NCBI GenBank assembly: GCA_964035575.1
Contig: OZ037847.1
Location: forward strand, 310,001-374,000
From: Rhynchopus sp. YZ270_cl-10
Lineage: Eukaryota > Euglenozoa > Diplonemea > Diplonemida > Diplonemidae
Direction of reading: 5' to 3'
DNA length: 64,000 nucleotides
Shown: piece by piece, positions 10,312 to 22,388 of the stretch
Position numbering within the stretch: the stretch's first letter is position 1
How the letters are laid out: the number at the start of each line of letters is the position of its first letter
The notes under the pieces: model-generated
What the model was told of the DNA's origin: nothing
What the model saw: the letters and a program-made list of their open reading frames with translations, nothing else
Database searches by the model: none
Translations under genes and position numbers: made by a program

Positions 10312-11826
10312 AATTCTGAACCCCAGAGAGCACTTCATTGGTATGCACACGGTTACCACGAAGGGTGGTTGTAAAGCAGGGGGGAAAAAATGAAAAAGAA
10401 AAAAAAAAATAGGTCGCCTTCCCTCTCTAAAATAGAATTTGCCCAATCAAATTTGAAACCAACAGGACGAGAGAGAGGGGGGCAGAGCAAGGCAATATTG
10501 CTTTTGAGCAAGAAAGCCAATCTAAAAAAAAAATCAAATCAAATTCATATAAATTCCAGTTCATAGAGGAAGAGAAAGGAGGGTCCATTTTTTTCTTTTG
10601 TTTTTGAAAACTTAGTTTTGTATTAGTGTAGCCACCCTAGAGTGTGCTCCACATACTAAACAGTTTTACGTCACCGCAGACGAGCGCGATGATCTCTCTT
10701 TTTTGTTGTCGACAATGACCTAAGAACCCGCTTGGAGAACCTAGGTGCACTTCTTTGTTGACCTCCTCGCGAGTGTGGAACACTCCGGTACGTCGCAAGG
10801 GGGTTGTTTGGAGGGGAGGCACCATCCGGAGAGGGGGAAACCCTACACATAAGAACCCTAGAGAGAGAGAGGAAGTACCCCATGCAGAGCACCCAGCTCA
10901 TCCGTATCAGCGGTTTATCGTGAATCTTTTTACGGAACGCGAACCTTCTAAAAGAAGCGTTCAAACGCTGCATGCAAAGGGGTAGGGTGAATAAAAAGGG
11001 GGGGGTAACAAATTACACAATTCTTACAGCCAGGTATACAGGGGTTTTTTTTGAAATCCCCGGGTCAAGGTTATGTAAGAGCGTTTTTGTAGGGGAAACA
11101 AATACATGATGTTGATTTTCTTGCACTTTTTGTTATTGAAATGATTTTTCTAAAATAAAACGCTGTGGAGGAATGCTGTACGGAGGGAGACAGAGGGTAG
11201 AGAGTGGGTTTGTGTTTTGGGTTTGTATAGGGGGTTTTGTTTTTGATCTTTTGTTTTTTTTTGGGGGGTGTGTTTGTTCTTTGGTTTGTTTTTTTTTCTT
11301 CTTTTTGAGTTTTGTAGACATCAAGTCAAGAGAAAGGATAACGACTCATCCACGATCTCAGAACTAATATGTGTGGGGTGGGTTTTGAATAGTAAAAATT
11401 GGGGTGGCGACAGGGGGGGGTGTGGAAAAAAATATTCGCAAAAAATATTTTCAAATTCTGTCGATCACAAAAATTCACAAAAATTCACGAAAAATCACAA
11501 AAAATCACGAAAGTGAACCGTTTTGGGCCGCTGTAATTGTGCTGTAATTGTGGTGTAATTGTGCTCAGTAATGCTCAGTTGTACGTAAGTGTGTGTAAGT
11601 TTCGCTTAAAATTGAACTTTTTCGGCGTGGCTGCATAACCGATTCCCTACCGTGTTTCTACCAGTTGTCATGACGTTTTGGGGGCATTCATGTGTTGGAA
11701 AAATATTTTTTTTGTTTTCGTTGGTGAAGCTTTTAAACGGCGGTATTTGCATTTCCGGAATCCGTCCGACCAGTGGTGGGGTCAATTTGCCGAAATGGAC
11801 AAGTTCTCGTTTTTGGTCAATTTCCG

Positions 11827-12113
11827 CATACACAGTATACACAGTATACACAGTATACACAGTATACTGTGTATACACAGTATACACAGTATACACAGTA
11901 TACACAGTATACACAGTATACACAGTATACACAGTATACACAGTATACACAGTATACACAGTATACACAGTATACACAGTATACTGTGTATACACAGTAT
12001 ACACAGTATACACAGTATACACAGTATACACAGTATACACAGTATACACAGTATACACAGTATACACAGTATACACAGTATACACAGTATACACAGTATA
12101 CACAGTATACACA
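11827..12113. repeat. 9-bp tandem array (TATACACAG)n
   Basis: About 31 units with two internal orientation switches, near 11868 and 11983, where TATACACAG meets its reverse complement CTGTGTATA. The same 9-mer recurs at 17459-17552 in opposite orientation. Confidence 0.95.
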
Positions 12114-12123
12114 GGGGATTGGG

Positions 12124-12398
12124 AGTACAGTACAGTACAGTACAGTACAGTACAGTACAGTACAGTACAGTACAGTACAGTACAGTACAGTACAGTACAG
12201 TACAGTACAGTACAGTACAGTACAGTACAGTACAGTACAGTACAGTACAGTACAGTACAGTACAGTACAGTACAGTACAGTACAGTACAGTACAGTACAG
12301 TACAGTACAGTACAGTACAGTACAGTACAGTACAGTACAGTACAGTACAGTACAGTACAGTACAGTACAGTACAGTACAGTACAGTACAGTACAGTAC
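12124..12398. repeat. 5-bp tandem array (TACAG)n
   Basis: About 55 uninterrupted units, separated from the 9-bp array by a dozen bases. All six frames are open, which creates long spurious frames of Tyr-Cys-Thr-Val-Leu type. Confidence 0.95.
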
Positions 12399-12709
12399 AC
12401 TACCAGAGTGGGACAAAAAAAAGCTCATCTCAAAATATGTCGATCACAAAAAATCACAAAAGATCACAAAAAATCACAAAAGATCACGACCTGTCGCAAA
12501 GAATCACAAAGAATTGTTTCATATACTAACTATTCTACTGAATACAAAGAAGAAAAATGATTATTTGCGATTTTTCGTGACTGCCCAGTTCCGACCCCCC
12601 TTGTCGCCACCCCAAAAATACGCGTTTTGATTGATTTGACAAATAAAGAAAAATGGACTTGCTCAACATACCCTTTGCCTAGTGGCGCTGCACCGAGTGC
12701 AAAAGAAAT

Positions 12710-12743
12710 ATGAACCCAAGCCTCATCGTGCTTGGAGTCACCC
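12710..12743 (-). repeat. H1 hairpin copy
   Basis: Minus strand: inner arms CCAAGC / GCTTGG, where the common copy has CTAAGC / GCTTAG. This is a two-sided change that keeps the pair. The loop is ACGATGAG and the outer arms are GGTGA / TTCAT. Confidence 0.8.
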
Positions 12744-13382
12744 ATAAAATGAACATAGTCCGAGAGTCTTGCAAGAGCGGATGCAAAACGAGAACAATTG
12801 ATTTAAAAAAAAAAACAGACCACAATTCTTCGCTTCTTTTTTCGTTCGTTTTCTTGTAATACCGGTAATCTACTCGTTTTACATTCTTCTCTCCACTTGA
12901 TTGTGCTAGGTAAACGTACGTTCTTTTTTTAAATCGTTTTTGTTTTGGTATTGCATCACCCAGCCCCTAGAGGCCAAGATATGGACAGACAGTAACTCTA
13001 ATCTGTTCCTTGCTTGCAGTGTCAATTTCTTCACCATTTTACCACCCTTTTTCGTTCACATTTGTGTCACAGTTTGTGGTGATCCCTATTTTGTCACAAA
13101 ATTGATACCCCACATCAGGTGTTTTTTTGCCCATTTCTGCAAAAGCAATTCACTTCCAACTGTCGTCCAACTGGATGAAAAAAAAGGCTTGCTCGCAGCT
13201 GTGCACACACCTTCTCGCTGGGGGAATATTTTTGACTATTAGGCGAAGCGCTGCACGAAACTAACACTGCGGTACAGCCTTGGTTTTTTTTTTTTTGGGT
13301 TTGATCTAATCTGGGGTTTGGTCAGGATGAGGGGTTGGGGAAGAGGGTCCAGGAAAAACAAGAGAATATGTTGCGATGATGC

Positions 13383-13433
13383 TGCAGGCACCTCAACTGA
13401 CCTGCTTTATAATGACAGCCCTGGATGAAAGCA
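13383..13433 (-). repeat. H2 hairpin copy, diverged
   Basis: Minus strand: GTGCTTTCATCC, arm GGCTG, diverged loop, arm CAGTT, then GAGGTGCCTGC. The arms still pair with two wobbles. Confidence 0.6.
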
Positions 13434-14676
13434 CTAAAAGAAAGAAAAGTATTTTCATCATATGCAATCAATAAATTGATAGTATATAGAAAGAAAAGAA
13501 AAAGGGGTTTGACAAGAATGAAATCTAAGTCTCTCGTAGACCTAGCTGCTTTGGAAAAAGAGAGGTGAGTTGCTTCGTTGACTGATACTGTACTTCAGAT
13601 ATGTGACGTCAAAAAACGTCAAATAGCCTCATTTGGAGCACTGCAGTCAGCTTGAAGGGGCTAAGCTCTTTTTTTTTTCAGCGAAAAAAAATAAAGTTAG
13701 ATTCATAAAAAAATAAGAGAAAAAAAATGGATGAGCTGTGCAACATCTGATAGAAGGAGGGGGGTACTACCTGATCATTTGAAAGCTATAAAAAAAAAAA
13801 AATAAATAAGTTTTCGCGGTGAATTAACCTCCTCTCCGACACAGCAAAAACTTAGTTCGAATAAGGGGTGTCTTGTTGTACGGCAAGACTACAGAAACGG
13901 TTACATAATAAAGTAAAGAAAGGAAGAGAAGAGAAAAAGAAAAAAAAACCCTCTGAAAAGATGTACCTGCCCTTCAATACAACTAAAGAGGATGATTGGT
14001 GAAAGAAAAATGTCCTAATAAAAGGCTCGGGGTTGAGGTTGAAAAGAAGAAAAAAAAGGGGTACGAAACGCAGGATTCAAGTAAAAAGAGAGAAAAAAAT
14101 AGGGAAAAAATCAGACAGATAAAATATAGTTGTCCTACGCAGATTGGGGGTTTTTTGCTTCGCTTTTTTAAAGACTTTGTAACCATCCTTTTTTTGTTTC
14201 ATTGTACGATGCAGGGCGGGGTGGCTGCTCGTCTTTGTTCACTTCCATGAATAGTCAGCCATAAGAAGAGTGCACGCGGACTTGTCTTTCGAGTATGAGT
14301 CCGACACGCCTCGGGGACCAAGGCGGTTAGTGTCGTGTGATATATCTGCTCAAGGGCAGTCTTGGGCCCAGCACTGTTTTTTTTCTCCCCCCCCCCTGGA
14401 CTTGTTAGGGCCATGTTGGGTGGTTTGCCTTTTTCGAATGTATTCGGATCGGTATTATCTTAGAAGCTTAGAACAAAACATCTCGCCATTTGCCACAAAG
14501 GGCACAGAGGGGTTGGCTCCGTATTTAACGCAGACACCTCAATCAATAAGCGCATCCAACTGCATTCAAAATATATAAAAAACAAAAAAATCACAACAAT
14601 AGAGAATCATAAATATCAGAGAAGGGTGAACAGAATAGGGGGGTTTGGGAGAGTTTAAAAAAATACTGTTTTGTAA

Positions 14677-14706
14677 GATGAACCTAAGTCTCTCTGCTGA
14701 GTCACC
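14677..14706 (-). repeat. H1 hairpin copy, decayed
   Basis: Minus strand keeps GGTGACTCAGC and TTAGGTTCATC around AGAGAG. One mismatch lies in the inner helix. Confidence 0.55.
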
Positions 14707-14934
14707 GTGCAAAAAAACAAACAAGGTAACGAAGGCGATAGATACTCTAGGCACCGACACTCTGCAGGGAAAAGAACTGCGTAGGATCACGGTATGCCCT
14801 CTTACAAAACGTGCAAGACTACATTTTCCCACTTCATTAAATATGTGATTTGACCTACAGCCCGACGTCATGCATCCACTTCCATGAATGAAGAATGAAT
14901 GTAGAGCCGATAATACTGAAGGGGCAACTGCCGT

Positions 14935-14987
14935 GTAAGCACACTCAGGGAGAGCGAACGCTAGTCGCTCTCCCTGAGTGTGCTTAC
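14935..14987. other. Perfect 23-bp inverted repeat with 7-nt loop
   Basis: Arms 14935-14957 (starting GTAAGCACACTCAGGG) and 14965-14987 are exact reverse complements around ACGCTAG. GC content is higher than in the surrounding spacer. I see no similarity to H1-H4. Confidence 0.9.
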
Positions 14988-15057
14988 AACTGAAGAACCC
15001 TGAGGGTGACCAAATTAAAAAGAATAAAAACAAAAAAGAATTCAAATAAAGTTTATA

Positions 15058-15089
15058 GGATGAACCTAAGCCTCTCGTGCGTAGTCACC
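15058..15089 (-). repeat. H1 hairpin copy
   Basis: Minus strand: GGTGACTACGC, loop ACGAGAG, GCTTAGGTTCATCC. The inner helix has one mismatch compared with the common copy. Confidence 0.75.
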
Positions 15090-16320
15090 TTCAAACAAAA
15101 AGACGCTTCAAGATAAGTAACATCAGTGATATTCTTTTCAGCGCTGTTTGGTTTCTTTGAGAAGTTCTGTTGTTTCTTCAATATGAGCGTCAAAACTACG
15201 TGTTTTTTGTATGGGTTCTTTTTTTTTTTTTTTTCTCTTTTTTGTTGTGTCGACAATCACCTGCTAGTGCAGGATCTGTACTCAATGTCGCCCGAAGGCT
15301 ATTGTACTTAAAAGATATAGACGGAGTTCGTCCTCAACTCTGGAAAGTCGCTTTTATTTATTGTTTATGCATTTAAGTGCTGTAATATACACAAAAGTTG
15401 CATCATCAAAGTTTGGGGGATAGGGTGGGTTAAAGGGGTCACGTGAGAAAATAAAGTAGTTGGTTAGAAATTCAGTACATCATGTTTCAGTCCTAACTGC
15501 ATACATTGGTAGTATCAGAGGGGGACATCGTCAGTGCAAGACCCTCCGAGATGTAAAGAGTTTTAACCACTGTTGCTATTATCAATTTTTTTTTTTTTTT
15601 GCGAACATTTCTCGGCTGCTAAAATAGCATCTGAGAGTTGGACCTCTGGACCTCTGAGAGTTGTGTGACAGTGTGTCATGGAGAGAGGGAGGCACCACAC
15701 ACATTTGTTTGTGCGTAAAGTGTGCAACAAATATTCTGTGTTGATATTCTTAGTACTACAATACGCTCCCACTACTGAGTACCTGGCCGTAAAGAGGAAA
15801 CCTCTTTGCAGAAGCCAAAAAAAAAAAAACGTGAGGGAACCACGTGTGCGGCCACCTCCTGACACTCGACTCACACCTCTCTCTCTCTCTCTCTCTTTGG
15901 TCATTTCTTGTGCCTCATACATACAACAGCTCTCAAGACAACTGGTAGAGAGACCACGGTACAAGGAACAACAAGAACAGAACAAGCAGATGCTTCCGTC
16001 TGTGTGGACAGAAAAAAAAAAAACAAAGTGTAGTGCAAACATTTAAAAAAAAACACTCGGTAAAAAGGGTGGGTCAAAATGAATTTGAGTGCCGGAGGCA
16101 CTGTAAAAGGGTTTGTGACACCAAGCGCTCTGTGCTGGGACACCTTAAGGATCGGGAGAAGGGGTTGGGGGGGGGGAAAGAGAAAAGAGAAAAAAGGTAG
16201 TGCAAATAAACCCTATCGTGTTGCTTTTGTCAGACACAGACGCTCAAAAAATGAGTGCAGGTACCAAAGACGACCAAAAGAGAAGGGGCACAAAAAGGCT
16301 AAAGAAATGGTAGTATTGAT

Positions 16321-16360
16321 GCAGGCACATCTCCGACTGGGCGACATACGATGCCCCAGG
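16321..16360 (-). repeat. H2 hairpin copy with replaced stem
   Basis: Minus strand: arm CTGGG, loop GCATCGTATGTCG, arm CCCAG, then TCGGAGATGTGCCTGC. The stem differs from GGCTGG / TCAGTC but still pairs, while the loop core ATCGTA is kept. Confidence 0.65.
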
Positions 16361-17249
16361 GGGGGTGAGAAGCGGAAGTACCTGAAAGGGGGGAGGTGAG
16401 AAAAAGAAAAACGAAAGAGGCGCGCCGTACCGTACCATCATGTGGAACGGGGGGGCAAGGAACTTCAATCGTTCGTCTGTGTCGCACCTTCCTGCTGAAG
16501 GTATTTGAGCTTACAAAGGAAGATTTTTTTGGGTAAAGGTGAGTTAAAGCCTCACCTCAAAACTGTGGCAAAAAAACAAAAAAAAAAAAAAAGTAAGTGT
16601 GCTAAGATCAGGCTTTGCGCTAACTTCTGTCCTTTGTCCCGGGATTTTTGGATATTTTTGTGGTGCGTTTTTTTTTTGCAAACCGGGGTTTCCTTAAGAA
16701 AACCAGAGAATCTCATATTTCATAGTAAGGGTACTTTAGAGTGTTTTCACACACACATGTGACCCCACCGTGGAGAGCAATCGGCTCGCGCGATCAAAAG
16801 AAAGCAGAGAAGAGGGAAAAGAAAAAAAGAAAAAAGTTGGGTACCGTGCGCCTGCGGCGCTACCTGTTCCTACCCTCCTTTATGTTTAAACATGATGTAC
16901 TTATGTACAGTTCATTTTATTTTGAGTACGACTCCACATCCCCCCTGAGGATGATCTCCCCTCCCTCACGGATAAAGATTGATTAGGACGCCGTGGGGCA
17001 CACCCCCTCCGAGGCCATATATAACCGTCCTAGGTTTTCTCACTCTTCTCTGTGGTCACTGAAACCCACAGCCATCACTACGTTACCGATAGCTTCTTCA
17101 GTACGTTGGGTTTTCAGACCTGAAAATAACCCTTGTTTACGAGTATGGGCTCATGTTTTGTCAAATTTTAAGTCGCTTGGTGTGGCTGAAACCAGCAAAT
17201 TTCACTGCTAAAGAACTGCTAACAAACTGCTAAATAATACCCTTTTTTT

Positions 17250-17721
17250 AGGGGTGGTGTATAAAAACATTTTTTTACCTTGGTTTTTCCACTCCCCCTG
17301 TTGGCGCGCCTCCACTCTTGCATACCCATGTGTGACCCCACCGTTGAACGCAATCGACTCGCTGAGTCAAAAGAACGCACAGAACGGGGCTGGAAAAAAT
17401 CACGAAAAACGCGTACCGTGCGCCTGCGGCGCCCACAAAGTGAGTTTTCCCCCTGAGTATGCTGTGTATACTGTGTATACTGTGTATACTGTGTATACTG
17501 TGTATACTGTGTATACTGTGTATACTGTGTATACTGTGTATACTGTGTATACTGTGGAAATTGACCAAAAACGAGAACTTGTTCATTTCGGCGAATTGAC
17601 CCCACCACTGGCCGGACGGATTCCGGAAATGCAAATGCCGGCGTTAAAAAGCTCACCAACGAAAAAAAAAATTTTTTTTTCCATCACCCGTGGGGAAAAT
17701 TTTTTTTATACACCACCCCCC
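17250..17721. mobile_element. Nested TIR element with 9-bp satellite
   Basis: Sits inside the composite hAT-like element. Terminal inverted repeats GGGGTGGTGTATAAAA (17251) are mirrored at 17704-17719. A 32-bp direct repeat (starting GCTAACAAACTGCTAAATAA) flanks it on both sides. It carries a reversed copy of the module and 9-mer array seen in 11400-12614, and a third diverged copy of the GTGACCCCACCG core. Confidence 0.7.
17459..17552. repeat. 9-bp tandem array (CTGTGTATA)n
   Basis: About ten units, the reverse complement of the array at 11827-12113. The adjoining sequence (GAAATTGACCAAAAACGAGA and on to 17650) matches the flank of that array, also reversed. Confidence 0.93.
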
Positions 17722-20700
17722 CAAAAATGCATGCTAACAAAGTGCTAACAAACTGCTAAATAATACCCTTTTTTTTGGGTTCAGCCACACCATCGCTGCA
17801 TTTTTGTCCATTTTTCCGTACATCCCCCACCACAATCCGGGATTGGTTCGGAAATGCAACAAAACGACCTCTTGGCGGGGAAAAGCCACAGGAAATTTAT
17901 GCACTTTTTGCAAACAGGGGTTTCCTTACTAAAACCAGAGGAATCTCATCGTTCAGAGTAAGAGTACTTTAGAGTGTTTTTGGACACACATGTGACCCCA
18001 CCGTGGAGAGCAATCGGCTCGCGCAATCAAAAGAAAGCAGAAAAAAGGGAAACATAAAAAGACAAAAGTTGGGTACCGTGCGCCTGCGGCGCTACCTGTT
18101 CCCAGTAAAAACACCACAATTTCATCTGAATTTGGGTTTTCAGACCTGAAAATGCCCCTTGTTTAAGAGTATGGGTTCATATTTTGTGAAAAGTTAAGTC
18201 ACTAAAAGTTTGTCCATTTTCCCGAATATGCCCCACCACAGCGCGGGATTGGCTCGGAAATGCCACAAAACACTGTTTTTTCACCCCCTGACGCACAACT
18301 ATTTGAGGTGCGTTTTTTTGGTCCCGAAACACGTTTTTTCAGATTTTTTTCCAAAAGTTAGCGCGAAGCCTGGCTAAGATGTTTGGGAGATGGGAAAAAT
18401 GTACAGAAACACAACAAACACCCGGTGGAGTAAAAAAATTAAAGTGGGTTTTGGGATTTCGAAACTCGGGTTGCTACCCTCTACCAATGGTTGTTGTGTT
18501 GACTGTGCAAGGACACATCTTTCGAATAAGTACAGCGTGGGGCAAAAGGGGGAGAGAGGAAGTGGGTGACGAATAGGTGTGCCAATAAAAAAAATGAAAA
18601 CAAAAATAAGATGATACAAACAGTCTTCGCGCCAATTCTCGGTCGTGCTTCGTCTGAATGTTTTTTTTTTTTTTTTTTTTAGTTTTTGAGTTTTTCATCA
18701 AGCTGCACACCACGTGTTTAGTCTGATTAGGTTATTCTTTGGTTATTCATCAGACACGTGTTTAGTCACCTTGGAAAAAAGAAGTAAAACAAGAAAGTTT
18801 AAAGTGCAAAGCGTCTCTTCAGTAAGACGAACACGATAAAGGAAATCAATAAAGGAATAGACAGGGGGGGAGAAGGGAGAAGGGAGAAGAAGGGTTATAG
18901 GGAGCGATACGGTTAGTGCTACGGCCACAAAGGTCCCATAGTTCTTTCAAAAGTGTAAAGAAGAAGGAAAAAATAAGACATTGATCAAAAGGGCGAGGGG
19001 GAGGGAAACAACTCATGACATAAAACCAGACAAACTTCTGGCAGCTTTTTTTTAATAAACGTACGGACCTCAGCTAGCAGTGCCCGCGACGAGGGGGGTA
19101 TACGTTATCAAAAATCTGCACAGACTTTCTTGTACGCTTGCTGCACTCGTTTCCATTTTTTCTTTTTCTCTTTTCGTTCATTGTTTTTGAAGGTTTTTTC
19201 TTTTTTCTTTTTGCTTTTTGCTTTTGATATCTTGCCCTTTCTTGGACAAGCCTGACAGGCTGTGATAATTACTAACGTGCAAACTTTTAGAGTTCTACGG
19301 GATCATTTTAGTCGCCACCAATGTCAAAACATGGTTTCTGCGCACAATCACCTCGTAGCAAAGCCAGGGTACTGTGCTGCACACCTCATCCATGAATGCG
19401 GCAGACAATGATCTGACTACGGGAAAGTGTTTTTTTTTTGCTTTTTTGATAAATGACGGGATGCCACCCTGCAGATGGTCAACACTAGCTTGTATTGAAA
19501 AAAAATGCTCGAGAGACTCGTTGCTCTTTGTTGCAAGACTATAAACGGGGAGGGGGAAAAAATAAAGGTGGCTGTTCGCTTCCACACCCTGGGGCGTACA
19601 GATACTATGTGGGGGAGGGACAAGGGAGGGATACGCAGAACGCGCAACTGTTCATGAGGGTCTCGAGCATTTTGTCAATGTGTGCTATGTGTAAACTAAA
19701 AAAAAACTGCATCATTGGCATTTTGGGGGAGTGGGTGTGGGTAAGAGTTTCGCATTTTTTTTTTATTGTCCGAAAGGGTTGGGTGTTTAGAATAGTGGGT
19801 TTGGGTTTTTGAGAAAGGGAATAGAAGGAAGGAGGTGGTTTCAAAAATAAAAATGTTTGTATTTCTTGGGGGGTGAAGATTATTTCATAAAAAAAAAAAA
19901 ACAAAGAATAATGCACAAGAGAAAACCCTAGTACTATGATACCTACGCCTCGTATTCATAGCCTTGCTAATATATTAAAAAAAGGGGAAAAATAGTAACT
20001 CTGATAGGTAAGGAAAAGGAAAAAGGTTTTTTTTTTTCGTTGATTCCCACACAATTACCCTGTTGGAGGGGTGATTGGCGACCGTATCTGAGGAACTATT
20101 TCTCCTTTAAGCTACGCTTGTAGGTATAAAAATAAAAGAGGTTCAACTCTGGGATTTGCGTAATAACCAAAGTGTGAAGTACGGCGAAAGGAGTTTGTTT
20201 CTTTTTGTGGTTTGGGGCAGAAATCATCTGGCTGTAAGATGTACCGACTTAGTCACTTTTTTTTTATCACAATTCGTTAGAAAAAAACAAAACCCAAAAG
20301 AAAATATGGTAATAAGATGAGCCAAAGCCTCGCGTGTATACTTTTAAAAGTATTTCAACAGTGTGCTGTTGCACTCACTAAATTGATAGCATATGTTGAA
20401 GTATTAAAAGGAAACACAGGAAGAATGTCTCACAATGCATATTTTCTTTTTAAAACAACATTTTTTTATTTTTTACATCGGATGTAAGTTTGACACGAGA
20501 CTGCCACTGCTTTGAAAATGATTGAAAAAAGAATGGGGGAAAAAAAAGAACGCGCAAATACCCAAACTAACACCTGACGTTCCTCCGGAGCCTCCACTCA
20601 CGATAGAAGCCAAGCCACAGAGGGAAGCCATTGAAGCTCGGCAGACGAGGTCAGAGAAGACCCCTTATTTTTCTGCCAAGAACCAATGTCAAGAAGAAAA

Positions 20701-21231
20701 AATACATCGTTATAAGCAAAGAGGCCAGCTATGAGTCACCTTTGGAAACCTTTTGTTTCTTTCTTTTTGAATTTCCCCTAACATGCCATCTTAGGTACGA
20801 CCTCTCTCCCGCGTGTCAGTTGCAAAAACAACAACAACAACAACAAAAAAAAAAAAAAAAAAAAAAGAGCCTGGTCTGTGTGTCAGGTCCAGTAGCTCCA
20901 ACAAAAAAAACAAGCACAAAAAAGAAAACAATCTGGTACGGATCTCAAAGTAAAGAAAAAACGAAATAAAATGAAAAAAGAGACCAGCCTCAAGGGTGAA
21001 GTCTACTGTCCATGTCTCCACGGTGACTCCCGAGGAAACGGGAACAAACGGGGCACAGTTCCAGCAAACATTACAAAAAAGGCCACTTTAAAAAAAAAAA
21101 ACAAGAGGACTATCCTCTTGCAGCGTCATAAACACACAAAACACAAGAATAAAACACTAACCTTGATAGGCCCACGATGCTACGAGAAACGAAAATAAAA
21201 TAAAATGATAGTCATTAAGACGAGACACGCT

Positions 21232-21264
21232 GCGACTGAGCTATGTACGATGTCAGCCCTGGGT
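21232..21264 (-). repeat. H2 hairpin copy, next to a transposon insertion
   Basis: Minus strand: arm GGCTGA, loop CATCGTACATAGC, arm TCAGTC. The last pair is A-T where other copies have a G-U wobble. The hAT-like element at 21278 inserted just beside it. Confidence 0.65.
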
Positions 21265-21277
21265 AAGCACATGTATT

Positions 21278-21940
21278 CAGGGTATTAGGGTGGTTAAAAA
21301 AACTGGTTTTGAAAACCAGTTTTTCCAAAAACTGGTTTTCAAAAAAAAAAAAAAAACAGAGAAATCTGGAGGGAAAAAAAAAACCGACACTTTTCACCAG
21401 GCCTTTCTGTAAATGTCGTCCCCAGATTAGGGCGGACTCGATTTTTTTTCCCCGCATTTTTTCCCCGCCTGGTAGAACCGTGGTTGAACCACGGGAGTGC
21501 CTTTGGGAAATGGCTGTTCCTTGATTTTTTTTTTGCCTGCGGAGCCATTTTTCATTTTTTTGCTCCGCAAAAAAGGGTTCGTTGAGTGGCTCTGTGGTGT
21601 AAAAAGCTAGATTTCTACACCGTACCCTCAAAATTTTTCGCCTGCGGCGCCATTTTGTATTATTTTTTTTGCTCCGCCAAAACACAGTCCCAATGTTCCC
21701 AATCTACCCTGGTCAGCAGCGCCGAAATATATTTTTAGCAAAAAACAAGCTGACCTCCCCAATCTTGAAATCTGGATTCCTGGATAAGACACTGACCCCA
21801 CCCCCGAAAAACCCGAAAAAGGTGACTGTGTCCGTCAACGGTGGAGGTTTTCACCGGAAACACTAGTTTTCGCCACCCAGGAGAGAAAACCAGAAAAACC
21901 AGTTTTTTCCGGAATTTTGGATTTTCACCCTAATACCCTG
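21278..21940. mobile_element. hAT-like miniature element with exact 8-bp target duplication
   Basis: Terminal inverted repeats CAGGGTATTAGGGTG at 21278 and CACCCTAATACCCTG ending at 21940. The flanking direct repeat is CATGTATT (21270-21277 and 21941-21948). CAGGG ends with an 8-bp duplication are diagnostic of the hAT group. Inside, subterminal ACTGGTTTT inverted repeats form a hairpin (21301-21345), and two short blocks read CTGCGGCGCCATTTT and similar. No coding capacity. Confidence 0.88.
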
Positions 21941-21973
21941 CATGTATTAGAAAACGGAAAAAAAAACCTGTAA

Positions 21974-21994
21974 GATGAATATGCCTCGCACATC
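21974..21994 (-). repeat. H1 hairpin copy, short
   Basis: Minus strand: GATG TGC, loop GAG, GCA TATT CATC. This is the shortest member, about 25 bases from an H2 copy. Confidence 0.55.
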
Positions 21995-22022
21995 TAAAAA
22001 TAAAAATGGGAATACTCATTGA

Positions 22023-22079
22023 TGCAGGCACACCTCTGACTGACCCACGTACGATGCCAGCCATCCGAATGAAAATCAC
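22023..22079 (-). repeat. H2 hairpin copy
   Basis: Minus strand: TTTCATTCGGAT, arm GGCTGG, loop CATCGTACGTGGG, arm TCAGTC, then GGTGTGCCTGCATC. Confidence 0.75.
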
Positions 22080-22388
22080 AAAAATAACCATTGCGAATTC
22101 TTAAGGTAAAAGAGACACACACATAGTAACAAAAACAGCGCACTCTAAACGAACAAGTTATGTAAAAAGTTGCAAGCAAGCAACTCGACATGAATTCGTG
22201 TGTTCGTGCTGGAAAAAGAAAGAAAAGAAAAGTCTTCCGCGTGTGTATGGGCAAAAAAGTGTTAAATACCTAAACCCTAGCCTCTGGAGAACCCCCCATT
22301 TTTTCCGACAGCAAAATCAATTGAAAGTGCAAACACCTCACCGGGCACCACTGCAACAATCAATCCAATATTGTTTTTTTCCCCCTAA

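Larger units (their letters stand above)
11400..12614. mobile_element. TIR element carrying two satellite arrays
   Basis: Terminal inverted repeats TGGGGTGGCGACA lie at 11400 and are mirrored at 12602-12614. Flanks share AAAAT (11395-11399, 12615-12619), a weak 5-bp target duplication in AT-rich DNA. Inside are direct copies of ATGTCGATCACAAAA-like runs near both ends, a 90-bp module (about 11737-11830) also found at 17565-17650 in another element, then a 9-bp and a 5-bp tandem array. No transposase frame is present. All long frames here are satellite translations. Confidence 0.78.
16609..18372. mobile_element. Composite hAT-like element with nested insertion
   Basis: Ends are CAGGCTTTGCGCTAACTT at 16609 and its near-mirror ending CCTG at 18372. 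They are flanked by the 8-base direct repeat GCTAAGAT (16601-16608, 18373-18380), matching hAT habits (CAG-type ends, 8-bp duplication). Two tandem partial copies of a roughly 560-bp unit are present (about 16609-17215 and 17780-18372); a single-unit copy lies at 51726-52286. Shared core: GTGACCCCACCGTGGAGAGC ... a GCGCCTGCGGCGC palindrome. No transposase frame, so it is non-autonomous. Confidence 0.82.
7556..22388. other. 14.8-kb stretch with no supported gene
   Basis: AT-rich, with poly-A/poly-T runs every 50 to 150 bases and no frame above 180 codons outside satellite repeats. It contains hairpin-family copies (H1-H4), a 127-bp foldback, a satellite-bearing TIR element (11400-12614), a composite hAT-like element (16609-18372), a hAT-like miniature element (21278-21940) and a perfect 23-bp hairpin (14935-14987), each listed separately. 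I see no tRNA gene. Confidence 0.65.

Noticed and set aside
11827-12398. CRISPR-like array
   Set aside because: Uninterrupted short tandem repeats without spacers, in a eukaryotic genome.
11606-12630. Several 200-300-codon frames on both strands (YTQYTQ, CTVLYCTVLY)
   Set aside because: Pure translations of the 9-bp and 5-bp satellites, open in all frames.
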